A DNA stretch of 51,679 bases, taken from positions 291,476 to 343,154 of the forward strand of contig DKMD01000025.1 in NCBI GenBank assembly GCA_002470465.1, read 5' to 3'. Below the pieces are notes generated by a model. That model had not been told where the DNA came from. It made no database searches and was given only the letters and a program-made list of their open reading frames with translations. This stretch comes from Pluralibacter sp. UBA7423 (GTDB taxonomy: Bacteria > Pseudomonadota > Gammaproteobacteria > Enterobacterales > Enterobacteriaceae). Of this stretch, positions 25,850 to 34,623 are shown piece by piece; the first letter of the stretch is position 1; each line of letters starts with the position of its first letter. Both the position numbers and the translations under genes were made by a program.

Positions 25850-25900
25850 CGTTAGTCGTTGTTAAGCCGGGAAAGGCCTGCTTAACCTGCCGTATGTGGA

Positions 25901-26500
25901 CTACAGCCCCGGTGCGGCAATCATCGTTTTCGCATGTTCGAGCGCGCTTTCCAGCGGCGTCGCACTGCGGGATATCTTGGCCTGTAGATTCGCGCCCAGC
26001 CATAAGGAGTAGAGCACTTCCGCCTGGGTATGCGCATCGCCCTGGAAAGTCAGGCAGCCTTCTTTGCTGCCTTCATCCAGCGCGTGGGTCAACAGCACGA
26101 TAATCTGGCTGGCTCCTTTGTTCATCTCCGTGCGCATGACTTCCGAAAGATCGCAAACTTCGGCGGAGAGTTTGACCGTCAGACAACCGCTGATGATGCC
26201 CTGCTGGCAAAACTGGTTGAGCGTGTGCTGATAGTAAGCCAGCAGCCTGTCGCGGTGGTTGCCTTCACCGTGCGCAAAATGTTCAGCCAGGCGACGGTGA
26301 TAGTCGGCATAGTGTCGCTCAAGCATCGCCACGCCAAACGCTTCTTTAGAGCGGAAATAGTGATAGAACGAACCCTTCGGCACTTCCGCCGTTTTCAGGA
26401 GCTCGCTCAGGCCCATTCCGGTAAAGCCGCGATGCATGCACAGGCTCTCGCCGGTGGCGAGGATGTGTTCGCGGGTGTCGTGTTCGATTGGTCTGTTCAT
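25901..26500 (-). CDS. nemR: Redox- and electrophile-sensing repressor NemR, TetR family
   Basis: The 199-residue TetR-type protein has an N-terminal helix-turn-helix (GFTGMGLSELLKTAEVPKGS and FYHYFRSKEAFG). The sensing residues of E. coli NemR are conserved: Cys106 in ISGCLTVKL and Lys175 in LQAKISRS. Oxidation by hypochlorite or alkylation by quinones and aldehydes releases it from DNA. The ATG at 26500 matches the E. coli N-terminus; an ATG 3 codons upstream is possible. A perfect palindrome lies 15 bp upstream. Confidence 0.95.
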   Translation of the reverse strand: MNRPIEHDTREHILATGESLCMHRGFTGMGLSELLKTAEVPKGSFYHYFRSKEAFGVAMLERHYADYHRRLAEHFAHGEGNHRDRLLAYYQHTLNQFCQQGIISGCLTVKLSAEVCDLSEVMRTEMNKGASQIIVLLTHALDEGSKEGCLTFQGDAHTQAEVLYSLWLGANLQAKISRSATPLESALEHAKTMIAAPGL

Positions 26501-26514
26501 GGCGCTCAATGTAG

Positions 26515-26530
26515 TAGACCGATCGGTCTA
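26515..26530 (-). promoter_or_regulatory. NemR operator
   Basis: TAGACCGATCGGTCTA is a perfect 16-bp palindrome directly upstream of nemR and matches the known NemR box of E. coli, whose core is TAGACCNNNNGGTCTA-like. It should cover the nemR promoter. Confidence 0.92.
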
Positions 26531-26610
26531 ATGCAAGTGAAAAGTGTGAAGGGTTGCAGGATGCGCATTATCAGGCTTCAATGACAGTAAGCGGAAAACA
26601 GGGGGGCGAT

Positions 26611-26850
26611 GTGGCAGAGCAGCTGGAGTTTTTCCCGGTTCAAAGTCCTTGCCGGGGTATTTGTCAGTCTGATGAGCGTGGCTATTGCCGCGGCTGCCTG
26701 CGTAGCCGCGAAGAGCGCTTCAACTGGCAGCAGTTCACCGATGCTCAGAAACAGGAGGTGCTACGCCTGTGTCGCCAGCGTCTTCTGCGCAAAATCCGCG
26801 CAAACAAACCCACAATACCTGAAGAACCCGATCAGCCCTCACTGTTTTAG
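26611..26850 (+). CDS. ydhL: DUF1289 protein YdhL
   Basis: The 79-residue protein has four cysteines in the pattern C-x3-C-x7-C-x2-C (SPCRGICQSDERGYCRGCLR), typical of DUF1289, probably a metal-binding site. The function is unknown. The start is GTG at 26611 after a GGGGGGCG purine tract; this gives the same length as E. coli YdhL. An in-frame ATG at 26554 lacks a ribosome binding site. It is divergent from nemR and 49 bp upstream of ydhF. Confidence 0.88.
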   Translation: MAEQLEFFPVQSPCRGICQSDERGYCRGCLRSREERFNWQQFTDAQKQEVLRLCRQRLLRKIRANKPTIPEEPDQPSLF

Positions 26851-26899
26851 CGCTGAATGTGCGTATACTCGATGAAATTTTTCTGTTGAGGAAGCATTT

Positions 26900-27796
26900 A
26901 TGGTTCAGCGTATTACCCTCGCGCCAAACGGCCCGGAATTCTCCCGCTTTGTAATGGGCTACTGGCGCCTGATGGACTGGAACATGTCCCCGCAGCAGCT
27001 GGTCAGCTTTATTGAAGAACATCTGGATCTGGGTGTTACCACGGTCGATCACGCAGATATTTACGGCGGCTACCTGTGCGAAGCGGCCTTTGGTGAAGCC
27101 CTGAAGCTGGCTCCGCACCTGCGTTCCCGTATGGAAGTGGTCAGCAAGTGTGGTATCGCGACTACCGCGAATCCGGAAAACGTCATTGGCCACTACATTA
27201 CCGATCGCGACCATATCGTGCGCAGTGCGGAGCAGTCGCTGAAAAATCTGGCGACGGATCACCTCGATTTACTGCTGATCCACCGTCCGGATCCGCTGAT
27301 GGATGCCGACGAAGTCGCGGAAGCGTTTACTGAACTGCACCAGAGCGGCAAGGTGCGCCACTTTGGCGTCTCAAACTTCACGCCTGCGCAGTTCTCTCTG
27401 TTGCAGTCGCGCCTGCCGTTTACGCTTGCCACTAATCAGGTTGAGCTTTCGCCGGTGCACCAGCCGCTGTTGCTGGACGGCACGCTCGATCAGCTGCAGC
27501 AGCTGCGCGTGCGTCCGATGGCGTGGTCCTGCCTCGGCGGCGGTAGCCTGTTCAATGACGACAAATATCAGCCGCTGCGCGATGAGCTGGCTCAGGTAGC
27601 GAAAGAACTGAATGCAGAAAGCATTGAGCAGGTGGTCTACGCCTGGGTGATGCGCTTACCGTCTCAGCCATTGCCTATCATTGGCTCAGGTAAAATTGAA
27701 CGCGTGCGTTCCGCCATTGCGGCAGAGCATCTGGAGATGACCCGCCAACAGTGGTTCCGCATTCGTAAAGCCGCGCTCGGCTACGACGTACCTTAA
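26900..27796 (+). CDS. ydhF: Aldo-keto reductase family oxidoreductase YdhF
   Basis: The 298-residue NADPH-dependent aldo-keto reductase-like TIM barrel matches E. coli YdhF in length and sequence. The catalytic Asp/Tyr region is DHADIYGGYLCEAAFG, and VSKCGI and the cofactor end IIGSGKIERVRSAI are present. The natural substrate is unknown. GAGGAAGC upstream supports the ATG at 26900. A strong terminator follows, separating it from sodC. Confidence 0.93.
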   Translation: MVQRITLAPNGPEFSRFVMGYWRLMDWNMSPQQLVSFIEEHLDLGVTTVDHADIYGGYLCEAAFGEALKLAPHLRSRMEVVSKCGIATTANPENVIGHYITDRDHIVRSAEQSLKNLATDHLDLLLIHRPDPLMDADEVAEAFTELHQSGKVRHFGVSNFTPAQFSLLQSRLPFTLATNQVELSPVHQPLLLDGTLDQLQQLRVRPMAWSCLGGGSLFNDDKYQPLRDELAQVAKELNAESIEQVVYAWVMRLPSQPLPIIGSGKIERVRSAIAAEHLEMTRQQWFRIRKAALGYDVP

Positions 27797-27825
27797 TTCC
27801 GCTTTACGCTCTGGTTCCGTCCAAA

Positions 27826-27866
27826 AAAGTGTCCCTGGTATAGACTTATCAGGGACACTTTCTTTT
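27826..27866 (+). terminator. ydhF terminator immediately upstream of sodC
   Basis: AAAGTGTCCCTG (27826-27837) and CAGGGACACTTT (27850-27861) form a perfect 12-bp stem followed by CTTTTT. Its 12-nt loop contains TATAGACT, which could be the -10 of the sodC promoter. Confidence 0.88.
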
Positions 27867-27876
27867 TGGAGGTTCT

Positions 27877-28398
27877 ATGCAACGAGTCACTCTCACGTTA
27901 ATTGCGATGGTCATTTCCACGGGCGCGTACGCGGCCAGTACGGATGTGGAGATGAATCTGGTCACTTCCCAGGGCGTTGGGCAATCCATTGGCGAGGTGA
28001 AAATTACCGAGACGGATAAAGGGCTGGAATTTGCGCCCGACCTCAAAGCCTTGCCGCCGGGAGAACATGGTTTTCACGTTCACGCCAAAGGGAGCTGTCA
28101 ACCCGCAATGAAAGAGGGTAAAGCCAGCGCTGCCGAAGCGGCAGGCGGGCATCTGGATCCCGACCATTCGGGTAAGCATGAAGGACCAAACGGCATGGGG
28201 CATCTCGGCGATTTGCCGGTGCTGGTGGTCAACAATGACGGTAAGGCTACTCAGCCGGTTCTTGCTCCTCGCCTGAAAAAACTGGATGAAATCAAAGGCA
28301 AAGCGCTAATGATCCACGTTGGTGGCGATAATATGTCCGATCAACCCAAACCGCTGGGCGGTGGAGGCGCACGCTATGCCTGCGGCGTTATCAGGTAG
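27877..28398 (+). CDS. sodC: Periplasmic superoxide dismutase [Cu-Zn]
   Basis: The 173-residue precursor has a signal peptide (about residues 1-19, cleavage after AYA). The mature enzyme shows copper ligands GFHVHAKG, the zinc loop with [21 protein letters not shown], and the final copper histidine in [13 protein letters not shown]. Two cysteines (SCQP and YACG) form the structural disulfide. It removes superoxide in the periplasm. GGAGG lies 5 nt upstream of the ATG at 27877. The 3' end overlaps convergent ydhK by 8 bp. Confidence 0.97.
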   Translation: MQRVTLTLIAMVISTGAYAASTDVEMNLVTSQGVGQSIGEVKITETDKGLEFAPDLKALPPGEHGFHVHAKGSCQPAMKEGKASAAEAAGGHLDPDHSGKHEGPNGMGHLGDLPVLVVNNDGKATQPVLAPRLKKLDEIKGKALMIHVGGDNMSDQPKPLGGGGARYACGVIR

Positions 28399-30415
28399 CG
28401 CTTTCTACGAGCGTGCCTTCCGGCGGAGCCTGTTCCAGCTGGAGTAACGAACAGTACAGGCGCCAGACAATCGACGCCAGTTCGCGAGCTGCGGGCTGGT
28501 GGTGGTGGCCGAGCGTTTCATAAATTCGCTGTAGTTCCGTCAGCGCAGAGGCCAGTGGGCGCTGCTGGACGCCACGCTCGCTCATCACATCCCGCAGCAG
28601 GCTGATACACAGATCCCTCACCTGAACCAGCGGGTCGGAACGTGTTTCCCAGTCGCGAAGCTGCCAGACAACATGGGAACAGTTCAGCAGCACCACGCCC
28701 CAGCGCAGTAGCCAGCGGCGGGCGAGGAGGTCCTGGCTGTTGCTGAGTTGACTGATGTAGTGATAAACCAGCGATTCAAATTCGTGCTCGCTGTGCTGCG
28801 GATGGCGGCTGAGCTGATCGACAAAGTGACGCCGTAACGCTCGGATGTGTCGGCGGCTTTTACGCGCATCCGAGCCCGGTTTCAGCACGGCGAAAGCCAG
28901 CCACGCCATACCTACGCCGATAATTTTTGCCAGATTGTCGTTCAGAAAACCACCGAAATCATAGACTGGCGGATTCGTCACTGAGATAAACGACCCCATA
29001 AATACAATCAGTTGCCCCCACAGCCCCGCATATTTCGGCATCTGTAACTTGAACAGCTGCATCGTAATGATGAGGGGGAACAGAAACAGCAGGAACTGCC
29101 ACAGATCGCTTATCTGAACCATCAGGCCAAACTTCACCGCAAAGCTGAACAGCGAAAGCCACAGCAGGGTGCGCAACAGCAACGTCAGCGAGTTGAAGGG
29201 CGAAGGTGAAACGGAGTACAGGACGCAGCAGATGGCCGCCAGCGTCAGCGCGGCCGGACCTGAAGACCACTGCGTATTGATGGCCCATGCGCCTACGGCA
29301 ACCAGCGCACAAAAGGTGCGAATACCATTCCATAGCGCTTCGGCGTGGTCGGTCCGGCGGGCGAGCGCAGGCGCTGCCGGTACGTCAAATTCAGTGATGG
29401 CCGAGGCGTTTTCCAGCCGCAGGATCCAGCGGTTGGTGCTCAGATAGATACGGCAAAAATAACGCAGCCTTTGCCAGAATGCACGATGGCGGAAATCCTG
29501 AGGGTCGTGCGGTGCCAGCGGAGCAATGATCCGTGCCACCGTGTAAGCATCCGCGTTGGGGCGCGCCAGTTCGACAAACAGGTTCTCAAGGACCTCGCGG
29601 ATGTTCTTCGGAGAATCGGGCCAGTTGACCAGCATACGACGAAGGCTGGAAATCACGCTGGTCAGACGGAGCTGCTGGTGAAGGAGCGCGTTCAGCAGGC
29701 TGTTCTGACGACGAAAGCGATAGTGGCTCCAGAAGGCCTGAATGCGCAGCAGGTTCATCGTCAGAATTTGGCCGATCATGCTTTCATGGGCGGTGCGAAC
29801 GGCATCGCTGTTTTCCGGCTGCCACAGCAGGCTGGCATGTTCGAGAATGCGGGCGTGCATTTTTTTCAGCGCCGTCAGCAGCGCCGTCCCGTCGGAGGTG
29901 CTGGGCATGATCATCATCATCATCGCGCCGCACAGAATCCCAAGTATGACCTCGCATACGCGGGCCTGAGCAATGTCCCAGATATGGGTGGCATCTACCA
30001 CGTTGACCATGGGAAACGCGATGATCGCGCAGGTATATCCCGCAAGCTGGAAGGCGTAGGCGACATTATTCATGTACATCGCGCAGGTCCAGGTGCAGAA
30101 CGCAATCCACGCTGACAGGCCTAAGAGGAACAGCCACGGATCGGTCAGGGTATGACCGGCAATCAGAATGGCGGCGCAGGCGCCAAGCAGACTTCCGGCG
30201 ATGCGGCCAAGACTTTTACTGATTACCCCGCCGACGGTCGGAAAGCTGACGACGGCAGCAGAGGTCATCGCCCAGTAGGGCTGATCGAGATTGATATAGT
30301 AGGCAAAGCTCAGGGCCAGGCACATCGCAATGCCGTTGCGCAGGGCGTAGCGCCACTGTGGGCGCGTTGCTTTTACCCAGGGGAGTGATTGCCAGGAGAA
30401 CGCCGGAAAATTCAT
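28391..30415 (-). CDS. ydhK: FUSC/AaeB-type efflux membrane protein YdhK
   Basis: This 674-residue inner-membrane protein has two hydrophobic blocks of about six spans each (residues 20-170 and 365-510) separated by large cytosolic domains, the layout of AaeB-like FUSC transporters. It pairs with the HlyD-type adaptor YdhJ; the ATG overlaps the ydhJ stop by one base (TAATG). The substrate is unknown; aromatic acids are typical for AaeB. The ydhIJK genes lie opposite slyA. Confidence 0.93.
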   Translation of the reverse strand: MNFPAFSWQSLPWVKATRPQWRYALRNGIAMCLALSFAYYINLDQPYWAMTSAAVVSFPTVGGVISKSLGRIAGSLLGACAAILIAGHTLTDPWLFLLGLSAWIAFCTWTCAMYMNNVAYAFQLAGYTCAIIAFPMVNVVDATHIWDIAQARVCEVILGILCGAMMMMIMPSTSDGTALLTALKKMHARILEHASLLWQPENSDAVRTAHESMIGQILTMNLLRIQAFWSHYRFRRQNSLLNALLHQQLRLTSVISSLRRMLVNWPDSPKNIREVLENLFVELARPNADAYTVARIIAPLAPHDPQDFRHRAFWQRLRYFCRIYLSTNRWILRLENASAITEFDVPAAPALARRTDHAEALWNGIRTFCALVAVGAWAINTQWSSGPAALTLAAICCVLYSVSPSPFNSLTLLLRTLLWLSLFSFAVKFGLMVQISDLWQFLLFLFPLIITMQLFKLQMPKYAGLWGQLIVFMGSFISVTNPPVYDFGGFLNDNLAKIIGVGMAWLAFAVLKPGSDARKSRRHIRALRRHFVDQLSRHPQHSEHEFESLVYHYISQLSNSQDLLARRWLLRWGVVLLNCSHVVWQLRDWETRSDPLVQVRDLCISLLRDVMSERGVQQRPLASALTELQRIYETLGHHHQPAARELASIVWRLYCSLLQLEQAPPEGTLVESAT

Positions 30416-31353
30416 TACTCACCGCCGAGTGAGACGGTACAGGTGGTGCCGGAAACCAGAACAATATCCTGAGGCAGCTTATCGAACTCAATGCGCACCG
30501 GTACGCGCTGCGCCAGCCTTACCCACGGAATGGTGGGTTTGACGTCAGCCACGAGGCTGCCGTCAGCGCCAACGCTTTGATCAGTAATTGCCCGGCCAAT
30601 GCTGGCTACGTGACCCTGTAACGTTTGTCCGTTGCTGTAAAGCGTGACGTTTGCCGGTACGCCAGGCTGGATATGGCGCAGTTTTGTTTCCTCAAAATAA
30701 CCGAGCACGTAAAACGAGTGGCTGTCGATCAACGCAAAGACAGGGCGGCCAACGGAGGCGTAATCCCCCGTTCGGGTGGACATATTGGTGACCCAGCCGT
30801 CCACAGGTGCCTTGACGTCGGTTTGTGAGAGTTGCCAGTTGGCATGTTCAAGCTCTGCGCTGGCTGCATCCGCACTGGCTTTCGCGGCGGCGACGCTGGC
30901 TGCGGCGGCCTCAGCATTGGCTTTTGCCGTTTGCAGCGCAATGTTCACCGTATCGAGATCTTCTGCAGAAATGAAGTTTTTCGGCAGATCACGGCGGCGA
31001 TCCGCTTCGTGACGAGCCTTCGCCATATCCGCCAGTGCTTTGTCCCGATCGGCCTGCGCTTTTGCCATATCCGACACCGCTTTAGCCTGCTGCGCTTTCG
31101 CGTTCATCACCGCAATGCGGAAGGGGGTGGCATCCAGTCTGAACAGCACATCGCCAGCTTTGACCTGCTGGTTATCGCGCACGTTCAGCTCGGTAATGCT
31201 GCCGGAAATCTGCGGCGTGATGCTGACCTGCTCGGCGCGAATTTTCCCGTCGCGCGTCCAGGGCGATTGCATGTAGTAGTTCCAGACCAGCCAGACGGCA
31301 ATCAGAGCCAGCGCCGCAACGAGGAGCGTGGAGAAATATTTTAGTTTTTTCAT
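30415..31353 (-). CDS. ydhJ: HlyD/AaeA-type periplasmic adaptor YdhJ
   Basis: The 312-residue membrane fusion protein has an N-terminal membrane anchor (about residues 7-27) and then a biotinyl-lipoyl-like half ([20 protein letters not shown]). A long Ala/Lys-rich coiled coil covers about residues 80-180. The second lipoyl half is [20 protein letters not shown], and a beta-barrel follows. It would link YdhK to an outer membrane channel such as TolC. It is between ydhI (9-bp gap) and ydhK (1-bp overlap) in one operon. Confidence 0.95.
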   Translation of the reverse strand: MKKLKYFSTLLVAALALIAVWLVWNYYMQSPWTRDGKIRAEQVSITPQISGSITELNVRDNQQVKAGDVLFRLDATPFRIAVMNAKAQQAKAVSDMAKAQADRDKALADMAKARHEADRRRDLPKNFISAEDLDTVNIALQTAKANAEAAAASVAAAKASADAASAELEHANWQLSQTDVKAPVDGWVTNMSTRTGDYASVGRPVFALIDSHSFYVLGYFEETKLRHIQPGVPANVTLYSNGQTLQGHVASIGRAITDQSVGADGSLVADVKPTIPWVRLAQRVPVRIEFDKLPQDIVLVSGTTCTVSLGGE

Positions 31354-31362
31354 CAGGTTATT

Positions 31363-31599
31363 TTACCACGCAACGATCAGCATCAGCGCCGTGCAAACCG
31401 CCAGCGCGAACAGGGAGAGATCCATTAAGAGCGGATGCCAGACGTCACCTGCGTACATCCAGTCGCGCAGCAGCCGATGGGCGATAAGCCAGATCGGGAA
31501 ACCGAGCAGCACCGCTTTAAACAAGGGAGGGAAATAGATGGACGCGCCGACGATTAAATCCTGTAGCGGGAATCCGGGTGTGTTAAAGGTTAGCTCCAC
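31363..31599 (-). CDS. ydhI: DUF1656 small membrane protein YdhI
   Basis: The 78-residue AaeX-like protein has two predicted membrane segments (about 17-36 and 55-77), as found beside AaeA/AaeB-type efflux genes. GTG at 31599 is chosen: AGGA lies 8 nt upstream, and the length then equals E. coli YdhI. The open frame extends to an ATG at 31626 that has no ribosome binding site. It is the first gene of ydhIJK, divergent from slyA. Confidence 0.88.
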   Translation of the reverse strand: MELTFNTPGFPLQDLIVGASIYFPPLFKAVLLGFPIWLIAHRLLRDWMYAGDVWHPLLMDLSLFALAVCTALMLIVAW

Positions 31600-31746
31600 G
31601 AACAAAATCCTTTGCAAATGTGCCATTACCGCAAACCTGTGGTGACAGGTCGGAATAGTAAACAGTGTAAATCATTGTGTCAGCCTGCGGATGAGGCGAT
31701 ACATTTGTTTTGGTCATTTAAATGCTGCACACTAGTCTAAAATCAG

Positions 31747-31767
31747 TATAATAACTTAGCAAGCTAA
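31747..31767 (+). promoter_or_regulatory. slyA -10 element and SlyA box
   Basis: A perfect TATAAT (31747-31752) is followed by TTAGCAAGCTAA (31756-31767), a perfect 12-bp palindrome identical to the SlyA consensus box. The box covers the expected start point and lies just before the ribosome binding site, which fits negative autoregulation. No good -35 was found. Confidence 0.88.
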
Positions 31768-31783
31768 TTATAAGGAGATGAAA

Positions 31784-32218
31784 TTGGAATCGCCACTGGG
31801 TTCTGATCTGGCACGACTGGTGCGCATTTGGCGTGCTCTGATTGACCATCGCCTGAAACCTCTGGAATTAACGCAGACGCACTGGGTCACGCTGCATAAT
31901 ATTCATCAGCTACCGCCAGAACAGTCGCAAATTCAACTGGCTAAGGCTATCGGCATTGAGCAGCCTTCTCTGGTTCGTACGCTGGATCAGCTGGAAGAGA
32001 AAGGTCTGATTTCGCGTCAAACCTGCGCTAATGACCGCCGTGCCAAACGTATCAAGCTGACGGAGAAAGCCGAGCCGCTGATTGAAGATATGGAAGCGGT
32101 GATCCGTAAAACGCGGGGAGAAATTCTTTCCGGGATTTCGCCTGAAGAGCTCGACCTTCTGCTTGGGCTCATTCGTAAGCTGGAGCAGAACATCAATGAG
32201 CTACAGGCCAGAGATTAA
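31784..32218 (+). CDS. slyA: Transcriptional regulator SlyA, MarR family
   Basis: The 144-residue winged-helix dimer is nearly identical to E. coli and Salmonella SlyA ([20 protein letters not shown]; recognition helix [19 protein letters not shown]). It counteracts H-NS at virulence and envelope genes and responds to aromatic carboxylates. AAGGAG at 31772-31777 touches the in-frame ATG at 31778, leaving no spacing, but lies 6 nt from TTG at 31784. TTG is therefore the likely start, as accepted for E. coli and Salmonella. Confidence 0.95.
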   Translation: MESPLGSDLARLVRIWRALIDHRLKPLELTQTHWVTLHNIHQLPPEQSQIQLAKAIGIEQPSLVRTLDQLEEKGLISRQTCANDRRAKRIKLTEKAEPLIEDMEAVIRKTRGEILSGISPEELDLLLGLIRKLEQNINELQARD

Positions 32219-32239
32219 GCGCCAGCTCATCGAATACAC

Positions 32240-32266
32240 AAGGCCCTGCACAGCAGGGCCTTTTTT
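32240..32266. terminator. Terminator between slyA and the diguanylate cyclase gene
   Basis: AAGGCCCTG (32240-32248) and CAGGGCCTT (32254-32262) form a 9-bp stem with a 5-nt loop and end in six T residues on the plus strand. The convergent gene stops at 32268, so the hairpin may serve both. Confidence 0.92.
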
Positions 32267-32267
32267 C

Positions 32268-33635
32268 TTAATTCAGCCAGACAACCACCCGGTTGCGGCC
32301 CTGTTCTTTTGCCTGATACATCGCTTCATCTGCGCGCTGAACGCAAACCTCCTGTTCAGCTTCTTTTTGTGTGGCAGTAAACAGACCCATGCTGATAGTG
32401 ATTTTCTCCGGAAGATGGCCGTTGCTGCTTACTTCATCATGCTGATAGACCGTCTGACGGATCCGCTCGGCAATTTGCAGTGCGTCACTGGTATCGGTGT
32501 CCGTCAGCAGCAGGGCAAACTCTTCACCGCCGATACGGGCCGCAACGTCCTGTTTCCGGGTTGTATCCTGTAAAATTCCAGCGACAAACTGAATCACCTT
32601 ATCTCCCTGCAGGTGGCCATAGTTGTCATTGATGCGCTTGAAGTGGTCCAGATCGCAGACGATAACCGACACAGGCTTTTCCTGTGAAACTTCAGCCATA
32701 TGGCGCTTCAGGCTGTCATAGAAGAAGCTGCGATTAAACAGGCGCGTCATCGGGTCACGGATGGAGTTTTGGTAAGAGTCTTCATACTTGCTGTTAGATT
32801 CTTTATACAAAGTAAATACGTCGCAGAGCAGAACAAAAATAAGGAACAGCGTTGCGGTTGTTTCAAACAGACGCGACTGATACCAGGAATATCCTTCAGT
32901 GGAGACGGCAGGCAGCAGCAGGAAGAGCATGAATATATAAAACGTGCAAAACAGATAGCCGCTGTACCAGAAAATATTTCGCAGGCGGGTCATCGCCAAC
33001 ATAATGATTAACGTCAAACACCAAAGCGCAACCATTCCGCCAGTCAGATAGTTATGCCATAGCGGTGTAAATATTTTAGTCAATTTATCAACAAGTTCAA
33101 GACTCATTCCCTCTGAACGACTTGAATATAACCAGGAAAAAATCAACGTTATGACGGTAAAGCCGATAAGTCCGGTAAGAATAAGGATATGATTACGGCG
33201 AGTATGAATATCACTATGGCGATATTTGTACAGAAATGTTGAAGTGGTGAACAATATTGCCATCATGACGTTACGGAAAAAATAATAGATGAGGGCGTCA
33301 TTGACATTCACGCTTGAAACGGATGCGCAGAGCAGCCAGTCAGCGTAGCTGCTGAGGGTGCCGAGCATCAGCACCGACGAGCCGCCAAAGGCGCAGGCAA
33401 TCGCCATCAGGTATAAACGGTGCTTATCGCACAGGTATTTCATCAGCATAAAGCTGGCAATGAGAATGTGGAACACCATCAGGAAAATGGTCATCACCGG
33501 GAAAAGTGCCGGAGTCATCGTAGGAATACGATAAATGACCTGGCTTGAAATAAGATGTAATAAACCGATAAGGAAAAGGGTTGCGCCAAAGAAAACCATT
33601 AACCGCCTAAACGGGAAGGATTTATTGCCAAGCAT
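32268..33635 (-). CDS. Membrane-bound diguanylate cyclase (GGEEF)
   Basis: The 455-residue protein has an N-terminal region of about 270 residues with roughly eight membrane spans, like MASE-type sensors. A short linker and a GGDEF domain (about 288-455) follow. The active-site motif GGEEF is intact at 369-373, and an inhibitory I-site RKQD lies at 360-363, five residues upstream, so the enzyme should make cyclic di-GMP with product inhibition. The ATG at 33635 is preferred; the open frame starts earlier but lacks a ribosome binding site. E. coli has no gene here between slyA and slyB. Confidence 0.88.
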   Translation of the reverse strand: MLGNKSFPFRRLMVFFGATLFLIGLLHLISSQVIYRIPTMTPALFPVMTIFLMVFHILIASFMLMKYLCDKHRLYLMAIACAFGGSSVLMLGTLSSYADWLLCASVSSVNVNDALIYYFFRNVMMAILFTTSTFLYKYRHSDIHTRRNHILILTGLIGFTVITLIFSWLYSSRSEGMSLELVDKLTKIFTPLWHNYLTGGMVALWCLTLIIMLAMTRLRNIFWYSGYLFCTFYIFMLFLLLPAVSTEGYSWYQSRLFETTATLFLIFVLLCDVFTLYKESNSKYEDSYQNSIRDPMTRLFNRSFFYDSLKRHMAEVSQEKPVSVIVCDLDHFKRINDNYGHLQGDKVIQFVAGILQDTTRKQDVAARIGGEEFALLLTDTDTSDALQIAERIRQTVYQHDEVSSNGHLPEKITISMGLFTATQKEAEQEVCVQRADEAMYQAKEQGRNRVVVWLN

Positions 33636-33876
33636 ATTAAAAATCTCAACGTGCGGTATTGCAAAGAGCAGCACCAATAAAAGCAGGCATCGGCCTGGAA
33701 CAGATGAAGTGTAAAATATTCACGAGAGGTAAATATTGCGCAGGCGCAAGTCTGCTTTCAGAAAAATAATAAGTTATATGTCGTAGTGTAAGTTTGATGC
33801 AGAAAATGTGAATAAAAGAAGATGAGATGCGTGGAGGTAAATAAAAGCGTGTGGCTATACGCCACACGCCGGATAA

Positions 33877-34344
33877 TTAGCGTGGTGAAACGGTCACCTG
33901 GCTGCCATTGCTTGCCATCACGACGCGCTGGCCTGCGGAGAAACGGGTATCGCCCTGTTTCTGCACAACCATGATGGTGTTGCCATCGTCTTTGCGGATT
34001 TCCAGCTCAACGCCCTGGGTTTTGTTCACCGCCCCCTGGACACCCTGGCCCGCGACGCCGCCTGCTACAGCACCCGCTGCGGTTGCCAGTGACCGGCCTG
34101 TACCGCCCCCGATGGTATTACCGAGGAAGCCACCCAGTACCGCACCGCCAATTGCGCCGATGACGTTAGAATCATCACCGCCCTGAATTTGCACCGGACG
34201 CGTGTGGACAATCGTCCCGTAGGTGACATTCTGAACCTGCTTGGCTTCGGATGCAGAATACACGTCCCCGGAGAGGCCGCTGCTGCTGACACAACCTGCA
34301 AGCGTGAAACCAATCATTGAAACGGCCAAAACACGTAACATCAT
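33877..34344 (-). CDS. slyB: Outer membrane lipoprotein SlyB
   Basis: The 155-residue lipoprotein has a lipobox LAGC with Cys18. The mature part includes a glycine-zipper segment (VIGAIGGAVLGGFLGNTIGG, then TAAGAVAGGVAGQGVQ) and a small C-terminal beta domain. SlyB belongs to the PhoPQ regulon and has been shown to support outer membrane integrity under stress. A good PhoP box with canonical spacing lies upstream. AGGAGATTC precedes the ATG at 34344; ATG at 34341 is also possible. Confidence 0.95.
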   Translation of the reverse strand: MMLRVLAVSMIGFTLAGCVSSSGLSGDVYSASEAKQVQNVTYGTIVHTRPVQIQGGDDSNVIGAIGGAVLGGFLGNTIGGGTGRSLATAAGAVAGGVAGQGVQGAVNKTQGVELEIRKDDGNTIMVVQKQGDTRFSAGQRVVMASNGSQVTVSPR

Positions 34345-34416
34345 TTATGAATCTCCTGTTCACCAAGAAACGCTCTTGAGAGCATCCGTACACCGCAATT
34401 ATATGGCAATTCTGCG

Positions 34417-34438
34417 TCGCAGATCATATGTTCTGCGA
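34417..34438 (-). promoter_or_regulatory. Hairpin in the slyB 5' leader
   Basis: TCGCAGA (34417-34423) and TCTGCGA (34432-34438) form a 7-bp stem with an 8-nt loop at the start of the slyB transcript, given the -10 at 34457-34452. It may stabilise the mRNA. Confidence 0.5.
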
Positions 34439-34451
34439 TGATCTGTTTAAA

Positions 34452-34486
34452 ATTGTACACGCTTTGTGCTTAACCAAGGTTAAACC
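34452..34486 (-). promoter_or_regulatory. PhoP box and -10 of slyB
   Basis: On the minus strand GGTTTA-ACCTT-GGTTAA (34486-34470) matches the PhoP direct repeat (G/T)GTTTA-N5-(G/T)GTTTA. It lies 12 bp upstream of a TACAAT -10 (34457-34452), the usual type I PhoP promoter layout in which the box replaces the -35. Confidence 0.82.
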
Positions 34487-34623
34487 ACCGTTGCACCACC
34501 AGGCGCAGACGCCTGATTGACGCTGACAGAAGGCCCAATTGTGAAATTTTGTTATTGGATCATGGCATTAAGAAAGTGTTTATGTTTCATTGATGGCTCT
34601 CAGTCACGAACTAAGGAAGGCGT

